A DNA stretch of 38,155 nt from an uncultured Pelagibacteraceae bacterium (lineage in GTDB: Bacteria; Pseudomonadota; Alphaproteobacteria; Pelagibacterales; Pelagibacteraceae). The DNA is taken from contig CACLNK010000004.1 of the NCBI GenBank assembly GCA_902608305.1, forward strand, positions 1-38,155, read 5' to 3'. Made by a program: the position numbers and the translations under genes. Position 1 is the stretch's first letter. Every line of letters starts with the position of its first letter. This document shows, piece by piece, positions 31,773-38,155 of the stretch. The notes beneath the pieces were generated by a model. The model did no database searches. It saw nothing but the letters and a program-made list of their open reading frames with translations, and was not told the DNA's origin.

Positions 31773-34106
31773 TTATTTCACCTCGTCCCATTGACTTAAC
31801 TGACTATCTCGAGCTATTTTTTCTCTATAGATTCTCATGAATTGCCAGACTAAAGGAGTAAGTGGCACTCCAACAACAAATACCGCTATAATTTTGTAAA
31901 GCGAATATCCAACAGAATAAAATAATGCAGACCATAAAAGTACTGCAAAAATAACTATGTACATATACGGTGCAAAACGTTTGTAACTTCCTTTGTGTCC
32001 CATATTTAAAAATAAAAAATATTGTAATAAAAAAACAGCAAGTATGCTAAAAGCAAATTGTGCATAACCAGTCCTTATAGTTTCATAAAAAAATCTTTTT
32101 GGTTCTTGATATTTTACTTGAGATATATCTCCAATATTTAATTCACTTATTATCTGGGGTTGATAAAGTGAAGGATCATTGGGTATAAATGTATTTCCTC
32201 CAACAAAATAGGTAAATAGTATGGCTAAAACACCTAATCCAAAAATATAAACATTTGTGAGATTTTTTATTTTTGAATGAACAAATGGTGCTGTAATAAC
32301 AAAAAGTAATAAAATTACTAATATGACACCGTAACCTTGGATACCAAAAAAGCTTTTATCGGTATTTTCAATCAAATTATTATAAGAAACACCTTTTAAA
32401 ACAATCATTGTTAAGGCAGCTAGAAAAAAAAGCATAGCAGTTGATTTTGCACGACTACTAAATTGTGGTAGCATTGCTATAACAATTAAAGAAGCAAGAA
32501 GAATAACTCCAGCAATATAAATTATACTATACGTTGTTCCCGAAATTAAAGCGAAGTCAGAAATATTTGAAACATAATTTATTTTTTCAAGACTAAAATA
32601 TTGAGGTGATGAAGTTTCAATACTACTTACTTGATTTGATTGTAAACTTATTCGTTCAGTATCTTTTAGTAAATCTTTTTCTTTATCTTCAGGATCAAAT
32701 ATTAATCCTGCAACTATGATGGCAACAATGACAGCAAAAGATATGGTAGAGGGACTTCGATGTACGGAAAGAAGATAAAGAAGAAGAGCAAGTCCTGCCA
32801 ATCCAATAATTATATAAAGCATTATTGTTCCAGGAGTTTCTGTTAACCGAACTACAGAGTGCCCTGCTAGAGAGCCACCTTGAGCAGTTCCTTCTCCCGT
32901 TGTTGTTCCTGCTTCACCTTCCTCAACAATAATATTTCCTGTTGCATCTATTTTACGTACTTTTTGTCCTCTTTCGTATGCTTTAGAAGCTTCATCTATG
33001 TCTTTTACAGCTTCAGTTTCAACAACAATAGGTTGATCATAAACTGAATGAAGCACAACAAACAAACCAGCTAAGGACATAAGAATGAAAAAAACCATAA
33101 CAGACAAACCCTTAGTAACTCTTTGTACATATGGGAGAAGAAGGCTTACAAGCAAAGCAATAACTAGAACAGCTCCGTAAGATAAATCAGAGACAAAGCT
33201 TTGTAATCTTTCAAATCTAAAAGTAACTAAAATATAATTGATTAAATAAAGGGTCCCAGCACCTAAAATTGCTCCAAAAGCACCACCTCGACCACCTATA
33301 AGGCTAGCTCCACCAAGAACCAGTGCGGTTACTCCTAAAAGTGTATACTTAGTTCCTTGTATAGGATCTCCAGAGCCAACCAGGGCAGTAAAACATATTG
33401 CAGATAATGCAGCAAAAACTCCAGATATTAAGTGTGCAACTATTCTTACCCAGTTAATTTTAACACCGCTTGTAAAAGCGGCACGTTCATCTGCACCCAT
33501 TAATCTTAAATGACCCCAAAAAGCTGTGTGGGTTATGATATAAAATAAAATTGTTGCTAAAATCAGCAGAAGAAATATTTCATTAAATATTGTAAAGCCT
33601 TCTCCCCAAGGTATTAGCCAATCTGGTGCAATCCCACCTGGACGAGATAGAATAACAAGATTAATTCCAGTGAATGCTAAAAAGCCTGCCAGTGCTACTA
33701 TGATTGGTGAAACTCTCACAAACACTACAATCAAAGCATAGAACAGTTGCCAAATTAAACCCATGGCGATAGCATAAATGAACCAACCAACAGGTGTTTC
33801 TAAATATCCATGAGCATATAATTGGATACTACTGACATTTATAAAACCCATAAAGGGACCAATAGATAAGTCAACACCTCCTCGGCCAGCCATAACAATA
33901 AATGTTAAAGCATAAGTTGTTAATATGAGTGGTGCACTAAGAATTATTGCACTACCAATACCTGATTGTGAGATTATAATTGGACTTCTTATCATTGCTA
34001 AAATTAATAACGAAAAGAAAATAAAAATTGGCACCATAAGATACTTATTTGACGAAGTATCTACACTTGATCTAAAAGCTTTTGTTATTTTATCTACTAC
34101 TTCCAT
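31773..34106 (-). CDS. ABC transporter permease, ribose type, fused to a long additional membrane region
   Basis: A 777-residue permease, more than twice normal length. Residues about 20-335 are an RbsC-like domain: M-A-G-R-G-G-V-D-L-S-I-G-P, then a coupling-loop region L-R-L-M-G-A-D-E-R-A-A-F-T-S-G, and G-G-A-S-L-I-G-G-R-G-G-A-F-G. A hydrophilic stretch (about 365-430) contains a Gly/Glu/Thr-rich part (E-E-G-E-A-G-T-T-T-G-E-G). Residues 430-777 hold about nine further membrane helices with two polar loops (about 490-530 and 650-695), which I do not recognise. The reading frame is continuous, so this is a genuine single protein. It lies 3 bases after the 175-residue motif protein. Confidence 0.88.
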   Translation of the reverse strand: MEVVDKITKAFRSSVDTSSNKYLMVPIFIFFSLLILAMIRSPIIISQSGIGSAIILSAPLILTTYALTFIVMAGRGGVDLSIGPFMGFINVSSIQLYAHGYLETPVGWFIYAIAMGLIWQLFYALIVVFVRVSPIIVALAGFLAFTGINLVILSRPGGIAPDWLIPWGEGFTIFNEIFLLLILATILFYIITHTAFWGHLRLMGADERAAFTSGVKINWVRIVAHLISGVFAALSAICFTALVGSGDPIQGTKYTLLGVTALVLGGASLIGGRGGAFGAILGAGTLYLINYILVTFRFERLQSFVSDLSYGAVLVIALLVSLLLPYVQRVTKGLSVMVFFILMSLAGLFVVLHSVYDQPIVVETEAVKDIDEASKAYERGQKVRKIDATGNIIVEEGEAGTTTGEGTAQGGSLAGHSVVRLTETPGTIMLYIIIGLAGLALLLYLLSVHRSPSTISFAVIVAIIVAGLIFDPEDKEKDLLKDTERISLQSNQVSSIETSSPQYFSLEKINYVSNISDFALISGTTYSIIYIAGVILLASLIVIAMLPQFSSRAKSTAMLFFLAALTMIVLKGVSYNNLIENTDKSFFGIQGYGVILVILLLFVITAPFVHSKIKNLTNVYIFGLGVLAILFTYFVGGNTFIPNDPSLYQPQIISELNIGDISQVKYQEPKRFFYETIRTGYAQFAFSILAVFLLQYFLFLNMGHKGSYKRFAPYMYIVIFAVLLWSALFYSVGYSLYKIIAVFVVGVPLTPLVWQFMRIYREKIARDSQLSQWDEVK

Positions 34107-34109
34107 AAA

Positions 34110-34637
34110 TTAATCAAAATAAACAACTTTAATTTTTTCAATACCTACTTTATTTTTAAAATTTTTTTCTCTTTCATTTAACTTGTTAAAATCAATTATT
34201 TTAATTTTTTTGTTATCTATCTTAGAATTATTTTTGTTTTCACTTTCATTTTTTGTATTTCCTTTGGACTTGATTATTTTATCAAATGAACCTATGTCTT
34301 TATCCGTATACTCAGTAGTAGCGTTTAAAGTTTCAGTTTTATTATTTAAAGGTTTGCTATCGTCAAAAGTTGTGAATTGTTTAAGTTTTTTAAAATTCTC
34401 AAAATCTGATGGTGTGTAGTCTTTTGTTTTATTGACTTTTTTAGATGAAGATTCATTATTATCAATATTCATAATTTTATTGAAATTTCTATTGTCAGAT
34501 ACTGCATATCTAACAGGATGACTGTTATTTTGATTATTATTTAATTTATTAACTTTAAATTCTTTGAAATTTTTTAACTTTTCAAAGTTAATCAAATCTT
34601 CATCTGTATAATAATTGTTTATATTTTCTTTTTTCAT
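34110..34637 (-). CDS. Disordered multi-motif protein between ABC ATPase and permease (possible scaffold)
   Basis: A 175-residue protein, extremely rich in Lys, Asn, Asp and Ser, with no signal peptide, Cys or membrane helix; almost certainly disordered. I recognise no family. It contains four copies of Y-x3-D-x3-F-x-K-[LI] at Y10, Y44, Y74 and Y110 (spacing 34, 30, 36). Three of them keep Y-T and look like capped amphipathic helices. The C-terminal part holds two copies of a second motif: I145-K-I-I-D-F-N and I169-K-V-V-Y-F-D at the very end. The first motif recurs twice in the carboxylase-PxpB linker and the second in the ATPase and PxpC tails. Its start overlaps the ATPase stop (TAATG) and the permease follows at 3 bases, so it is made with the transporter. 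A hub role is inferred. Confidence 0.85.
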   Translation of the reverse strand: MKKENINNYYTDEDLINFEKLKNFKEFKVNKLNNNQNNSHPVRYAVSDNRNFNKIMNIDNNESSSKKVNKTKDYTPSDFENFKKLKQFTTFDDSKPLNNKTETLNATTEYTDKDIGSFDKIIKSKGNTKNESENKNNSKIDNKKIKIIDFNKLNEREKNFKNKVGIEKIKVVYFD

Positions 34638-36394
34638 TAAAATGTTTTTATTTTTATTTTTTTATCTTCAGATTTCTTTTCTTTTTCAAAATCCACAACT
34701 TTTACAATTTTTTTAGTTGGAGTATCTAAATTTTTTACATAAGTATCATTACCATTTGCTTTTTCTGAAATGTTAGTATTATTTGATTTGCCAATACTAG
34801 TAGATCCTATGCCTGCTGTTTGGCCAAACATTCCTTCAAGTAAAGTATCTGCGTTAACTTTTTCATTTTCAAAAATGTCGAATATAGTACCGTGTCTAAA
34901 CACAACAACTTTAGGACAAAGACCTATGAACTCTTCTAACTCACTAGATAAGAAAATAACTGTATTTCCTTCTTCTACAAAATTTCTAAGATGAGTATAT
35001 AAATCCCTTTTGGTGCTTACATCAATACCTCTAGCAGGGTCATTTAGGACAAGAATTTTTGGATGTGTTGCCAAAGATCTGGCTATCATGACCTTTTGCT
35101 GATTTCCTCCACTTAGCGAACCTATAAGATTATCTTTTGGACCAGTTTTAATGCTTAGTCTTTCAACTTCATAATCATATATACCATTTAACTCAAGCCA
35201 GTTAATAAAACCCAACCACCCCGCTTTACTTGTTGTTCGATAAAGTGGAACTACTAAATTTTCATAAATACTTAAATTAGGAAGTATTCCTTCTTTTTTT
35301 CTATCTCCTGAAACAAAAGAAATTCCATTGTTTTTTGCATCCATCAAAGAATTATATTTTACAAATTTATCATTAATATTTACAACTTCAGTAGTACCCC
35401 CATGAGATTCTTGTACACCCGCTAAAATTTTAACAAAATCATCTTGGCCATTGCCATCTAGCCCTGTAACACCTACTATTTCTCCTTTACGAACTTCAAA
35501 ATTAACTGGTGTACTTTCAGGCCAAACAACTAAATTTTCAGCCCTCATTACCACTTTGTCAGTCTTTGTTTTTACTGCAACAGATGTTGATTTTTCTCCC
35601 GATTCAACTCTCCCAGTCATTAATCCTAATAAATTTTTTTCGTTAAGATCTTTTTTTTCTAGAACTCCTACATCTTTACCGTCTCTCATAACTGTTGCTT
35701 TATCACTTATACGTATTAATTCAGCTATTCGATGAGTAACAATAAATACTGCAACACCGTTATCACGCAGTTCTCTCATTTTTTTAAATAATCTTTCAGT
35801 TGAGTCAAAATCGAGTGCTGCAGAAGATTCATCAAGAATTAATACTTTCGTATTTTCACGTAAAAAAGCTCTACCAATCGTGATCCAAGCTTTAATGGGT
35901 AATGATAAATTGAATACTTGAGTATATGGATCTATATATTCGCCTGCAAGATCTTCCATAAGTTCTTGTGCTTTTAAGACTTTTTCTCTTTGTGTTAAAT
36001 TTTTGTACCAAAAGCTATCTGAACCAACAAACAAGTTGTCTACAACCGAAGCTTCTTCAGCGATCATAACTTCTTGGAAAACAGTAGCTATACCCATTTC
36101 TCTTGCCATAACAGGTGAAGTAGGAGTGTGACCCAATACAGAAACTTTGCCTTTATCAATTGGCAAAACGCCAGACATTACTTTTGCTAGTGTACTTTTT
36201 CCACAACCATTACCTCCAACGATTGCATGAATCTCACCAAAATTTGCATTAAAATTAACTCCGTTAAGAGCTTTAGTTACACCAAAATATTTATGAACAT
36301 CTTGGACATAAATATCACCGGTAATAGTTTTTGATTTGTCAGACAACACCTCTTTGTTAGAGGTGTTGTCTTTTATATTTTTTTCTGCACTCAT
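34637..36394 (-). CDS. Sugar-type ABC transporter ATPase (tandem NBD, RbsA/MglA-like) with motif-bearing tail
   Basis: A 585-residue cytosolic tandem ATPase of the ribose/galactose importer class. NBD1 has Walker A G60-G-N-G-C-G-K-S-T68, Walker B L-I-L-D-E-S-S-A-A-L-D and a switch His in V-T-H-R. NBD2 has the usual degenerate Walker A (G-L-D-G-N-G-Q-D-D) but a full L-S-G-G-N-Q-Q-K-V signature and L-N-D-P-A-R-G-I-D-V. Family members are about 500 residues; here about 25 extra residues lead and about 60 Lys/Asn-rich residues trail. The tail carries V564-K-V-V-D-F-E-K-E-K, almost identical to the PxpC tail. It follows the binding-protein gene by 16 bases and overlaps the 175-residue protein gene. 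Confidence 0.94.
   Translation of the reverse strand: MSAEKNIKDNTSNKEVLSDKSKTITGDIYVQDVHKYFGVTKALNGVNFNANFGEIHAIVGGNGCGKSTLAKVMSGVLPIDKGKVSVLGHTPTSPVMAREMGIATVFQEVMIAEEASVVDNLFVGSDSFWYKNLTQREKVLKAQELMEDLAGEYIDPYTQVFNLSLPIKAWITIGRAFLRENTKVLILDESSAALDFDSTERLFKKMRELRDNGVAVFIVTHRIAELIRISDKATVMRDGKDVGVLEKKDLNEKNLLGLMTGRVESGEKSTSVAVKTKTDKVVMRAENLVVWPESTPVNFEVRKGEIVGVTGLDGNGQDDFVKILAGVQESHGGTTEVVNINDKFVKYNSLMDAKNNGISFVSGDRKKEGILPNLSIYENLVVPLYRTTSKAGWLGFINWLELNGIYDYEVERLSIKTGPKDNLIGSLSGGNQQKVMIARSLATHPKILVLNDPARGIDVSTKRDLYTHLRNFVEEGNTVIFLSSELEEFIGLCPKVVVFRHGTIFDIFENEKVNADTLLEGMFGQTAGIGSTSIGKSNNTNISEKANGNDTYVKNLDTPTKKIVKVVDFEKEKKSEDKKIKIKTF
34679..34708 (-). other. Motif B copy in the ABC ATPase tail
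   Basis: Encodes I-V-K-V-V-D-F-E-K-E (residues 563-572), followed by K and a charged end. It lies beyond the NBD2 fold in a low-complexity extension, matching the PxpC tail at 26113-26142. Confidence 0.75.
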
Positions 36395-36410
36395 ACTTTA
36401 ACTTAAAGTA

Positions 36411-37613
36411 TTAGTGAGAACTTGGATCGTATTTCTCTGGATCTGAAGGATTATCAAAGAATGTTTCTACATAGGATCTTGGAGCCCAGCTTTCAATTCC
36501 TGGATTATCCCAACCTGTAGAATTTCTATCACAATCTTCATTTAACACTGCTGCGATATCATCAAAGCTTTTTGTTGCAGGACCAACCAATATAGATTGA
36601 ATTCTTGGACCTTGCCCTTGTAAAGTTCTGATCATTACATCAACACCAAACTCCACTTCATCTCCTGGAGGCCAAGCATATATTGCTTCATCAATGTAAC
36701 CTGGATTTTGTCTCCAATAACATAGAGCACCTAGCTCTCCACCTAATGCGATTGGTGGAATTGGATCACGTCCAGACTGAAGTAATGCTTGTAAAGTTCC
36801 AGTCTCTCCTGAAGATTGAACAGCAATACCATGTATCTCTATTGGGTTACTTGATAACCATTGAGATAATTCTTTCTGTGCAACTTGTGATGTCCAGTTA
36901 TGTGCTAACTGTGCAACAACTTTTATGCCAGGATATTGTGCTAAACCTTCTTTCATTCCATCACTCTGTTGGTCAGATGCAGAATAACCAGGAATTCCGT
37001 CCATGATTATTACATTACCTTTTTCACCAATTAGTTCAGCCATCCATGCACCAATATAATAACCAACTAGTCGGTAGTTAACTGATGTGTTGATTGAATA
37101 TGGCGAAGTAGTAAATCCTGTAAAAGAAAGTGTCGGAATACCTTTTTCCCAACCATATTTAATTGTTTGGTTAAGCGCCGTTAAGTTTGAACAGCAGATA
37201 ATAATGGCATCAACTTTTCCACCATCTATCATCTGTCTCATTTGCTGAATTTGCAAAGTGTCATCCAAATTTGACTGGGTTATAACGATTTCATCAACCA
37301 TTCCTAACGCCTTCCATTTTGGATAAACCACTTCCATCAGTCTTTCCATTGCACCTTTACGCCAAGTATTACCAGCATAAGTACTAGCATAACCTATTGT
37401 CCAAGGTGGTTTTCTAGGACTTTTCCAGCCCTTCATGACCGTTGGTCCTAAAGGTTGATCTTTGTCCATAAAGTCCATGTTGTATACATAGTCTCTCATG
37501 TCTTTAGGCACTTTACTTAAGCATTCCGTACACAACTCTTGTGCAGAGGCAACGTTAAAAATTCCTAAAATCCAAGAGAATAGAACAACATAAAATAACT
37601 TTTTTATTTTCAT
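36411..37613 (-). CDS. Periplasmic sugar-type substrate-binding protein (type I fold)
   Basis: A 400-residue exported binding protein of the ribose/autoinducer-2 class. The signal peptide ends A-S-A before Q-E-L-C. The mature part has the two-lobe fold: W-T-I-G-Y-A-S-T-Y-A-G-N-T-W-R-K-G at the first strand, I-I-I-C-C-S-N-L-T-A-L-N hinge, G-N-V-I-I-M-D-G-I-P-G-Y-S-A-S-D-Q-Q-S-D-G and A-L-G-G-E. An extra N-terminal stretch with C-T-E-C-L precedes the fold, and Trp/Tyr-rich segments near the C-terminus (residues about 290-375) are longer than in RbsB. The ligand is unknown; since pxp genes follow in the same run, it need not be a simple sugar. A strong SD and its first place in the operon suggest abundant production. 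Confidence 0.92.
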   Translation of the reverse strand: MKIKKLFYVVLFSWILGIFNVASAQELCTECLSKVPKDMRDYVYNMDFMDKDQPLGPTVMKGWKSPRKPPWTIGYASTYAGNTWRKGAMERLMEVVYPKWKALGMVDEIVITQSNLDDTLQIQQMRQMIDGGKVDAIIICCSNLTALNQTIKYGWEKGIPTLSFTGFTTSPYSINTSVNYRLVGYYIGAWMAELIGEKGNVIIMDGIPGYSASDQQSDGMKEGLAQYPGIKVVAQLAHNWTSQVAQKELSQWLSSNPIEIHGIAVQSSGETGTLQALLQSGRDPIPPIALGGELGALCYWRQNPGYIDEAIYAWPPGDEVEFGVDVMIRTLQGQGPRIQSILVGPATKSFDDIAAVLNEDCDRNSTGWDNPGIESWAPRSYVETFFDNPSDPEKYDPSSH

Positions 37614-37619
37614 AGTTTT

Positions 37620-37626
37620 CCTCCTT
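37620..37626 (-). promoter_or_regulatory. Strong ribosome binding site for the binding-protein gene
   Basis: On the minus strand AAGGAGG stands 6 bases before the ATG at 37613, one of only two perfect sites noticed in the window. Confidence 0.8.
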
Positions 37627-37684
37627 ATTTATTTTTTTATTTTGTCATGTATAGGCTGGTATTTCCAGGTTTATGAATAGCTTT

Positions 37685-37711
37685 TTTATATATATAGTTT
37701 TTATATGTTAA
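37685..37711 (-). promoter_or_regulatory. Candidate promoter for the minus-strand importer operon
   Basis: On the minus strand TTAACA (37706-37711) is followed after 15 bases by TATAAA (37685-37690). Downstream, before the SD, is a short dyad CTGG-TATTT-CCAG (37656-37668, plus strand) that might be an operator. All are short words in AT-rich DNA. Confidence 0.3.
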
Positions 37712-37785
37712 ATTTTTGTTTGTTTTTAATGAAAAAAATATACTAAGCTGAGATAAATAATTGTTGATAATTTATTCTAATAAGG

Positions 37786-37796
37786 GTTGAATCAAC
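37786..37796. promoter_or_regulatory. Perfect 11-base dyad GTTGAATCAAC
   Basis: GTTGA and TCAAC flank a central A, about 33 bases before the start of the small secreted protein gene, with a related GTTGATAA at 37763. It may be an operator for that gene or for the divergent importer operon. Confidence 0.3.
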
Positions 37797-37828
37797 TTAT
37801 ATTTTATTAATATTTTTTTATTTATTTT

Positions 37829-38140
37829 ATGAAAAATTTTTTTTTAGTTCTGATATTTTTTTTATTCTCTTCAACAAGTTTGCTTGCTGAATATCGATTA
37901 GAACCAGTTAATTGTACTATAAAAAAAAAAGATAATTGTGGAGCATATCTTTACAATACCAAAACAGGATCAACTTATTTTTGCAATTCATCTAAATGTA
38001 CTGAGATATTAGAAGCTCTAGAAGAAGCAGGTGTAGAAGAAGTTAAGGGAACAAAAAAATCTAAAAAATCTAAAATACCTAAAAAACCTAAAAAAAAGAA
38101 ATCAAAAATACCTAAGTTTAAAAAGAAAAAATCAGAATAA
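37829..38140 (+). CDS. Small exported protein with four Cys and a Lys-rich tail
   Basis: A 103-residue protein that I do not recognise. A Sec signal peptide (hydrophobic residues 4-19, L-L-A before E21) is clear. The mature core has C29, C37, C52 and C57, suitable for two disulfides in the periplasm, with a short acidic helix E-I-L-E-A-L-E-E-A. Residues 73-103 form a tail with 18 Lys in 31, including K-S-K-I-P-K twice, able to bind nucleic acid, lipid head groups or anionic polymer. It diverges from the importer operon across about 215 bases. Base composition is like the neighbours. Confidence 0.75.
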   Translation: MKNFFLVLIFFLFSSTSLLAEYRLEPVNCTIKKKDNCGAYLYNTKTGSTYFCNSSKCTEILEALEEAGVEEVKGTKKSKKSKIPKKPKKKKSKIPKFKKKKSE

Positions 38141-38155
38141 TTTATTGTTCCTTTT

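Noticed and set aside
31773..34106. The 777-residue permease as two genes joined by a sequencing error
   Set aside because: The frame is uninterrupted, and no start site or ribosome site is evident at the junction.
1..38155. CRISPR arrays, tRNA or rRNA genes, insertion sequences, prophage genes
   Set aside because: I saw no regularly spaced repeats, cloverleaf candidates, transposase motifs or terminal inverted repeats.

Overview
The DNA is very AT-rich, with long poly-A/poly-T tracts, Lys/Asn/Ile-rich proteins, tightly packed genes and almost no spacers. Gene content is marine: a proteobacterial rhodopsin, a small-genome-style set of scavenging transporters, 2-oxoglutarate and Rieske oxygenases, and biotin uptake. 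This fits a streamlined AT-rich marine alphaproteobacterium (Pelagibacterales/SAR11-like, HIMB59 or AEGEAN-169 type). The taxon is inferred from composition and content only; no rRNA, tRNA or phylogenetic marker is present.

Left part (1-11830): short mixed-strand blocks. A Rieske oxygenase cut by the window edge overlaps a 2-hydroxyacid dehydrogenase. Converging on them are an Fe(II)/2OG oxygenase and a DMT transporter. A divergent operon holds a ureohydrolase, an exported lyase-like protein and a PhyH-type dioxygenase. A minus-strand trio (TauD-type dioxygenase, HD-domain oxygenase with the PhnZ/TmpB residue pattern, GMC oxidoreductase) looks like a two-step oxidative C-P cleavage module. 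An SMR pump, a hotdog thioesterase and an orphan ParA follow.

Middle (12142-23390): ten collinear plus-strand genes with tiny gaps or overlaps. They encode a rhodopsin with an unusual D-T-T triad, a flotillin/YqiK-like SPFH protein, a possible SCP2-like protein, an alpha/beta hydrolase, both subunits of an N,N-dimethylformamidase-like iron amidohydrolase, a small unknown protein, a sodium/solute symporter, an Fe-type alcohol dehydrogenase and an MBL-fold hydrolase. A light-driven (or light-sensing) protein thus heads what looks like an amide uptake and breakdown operon. bioY follows.

Right part (37613 down to 24008): twelve minus-strand genes in one run. They encode a ribose-type ABC importer (binding protein, tandem ATPase, two enlarged permeases) with a 175-residue disordered protein between ATPase and permease; 5-oxoprolinase-type PxpA, a biotin carboxylase-PxpB fusion, PxpC, a biotin carrier and a small unknown protein; then a GST and a Gfo/Idh oxidoreductase. 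Two short linear motifs recur in the tails and linkers of four different proteins of this run. Motif A is Y-x3-D-x3-F-x-[KN]-[IL]: four copies in the 175-residue protein and two in the fusion linker. Motif B is [IV]-K-[VI]-[VI]-[DY]-F-[DEN]: two copies in the 175-residue protein, one in the ATPase tail and one in the PxpC tail. This is the strongest candidate for an undescribed system: tagged enzymes and transporter subunits possibly held together by common docking motifs. A small exported Lys-tailed protein closes the window.
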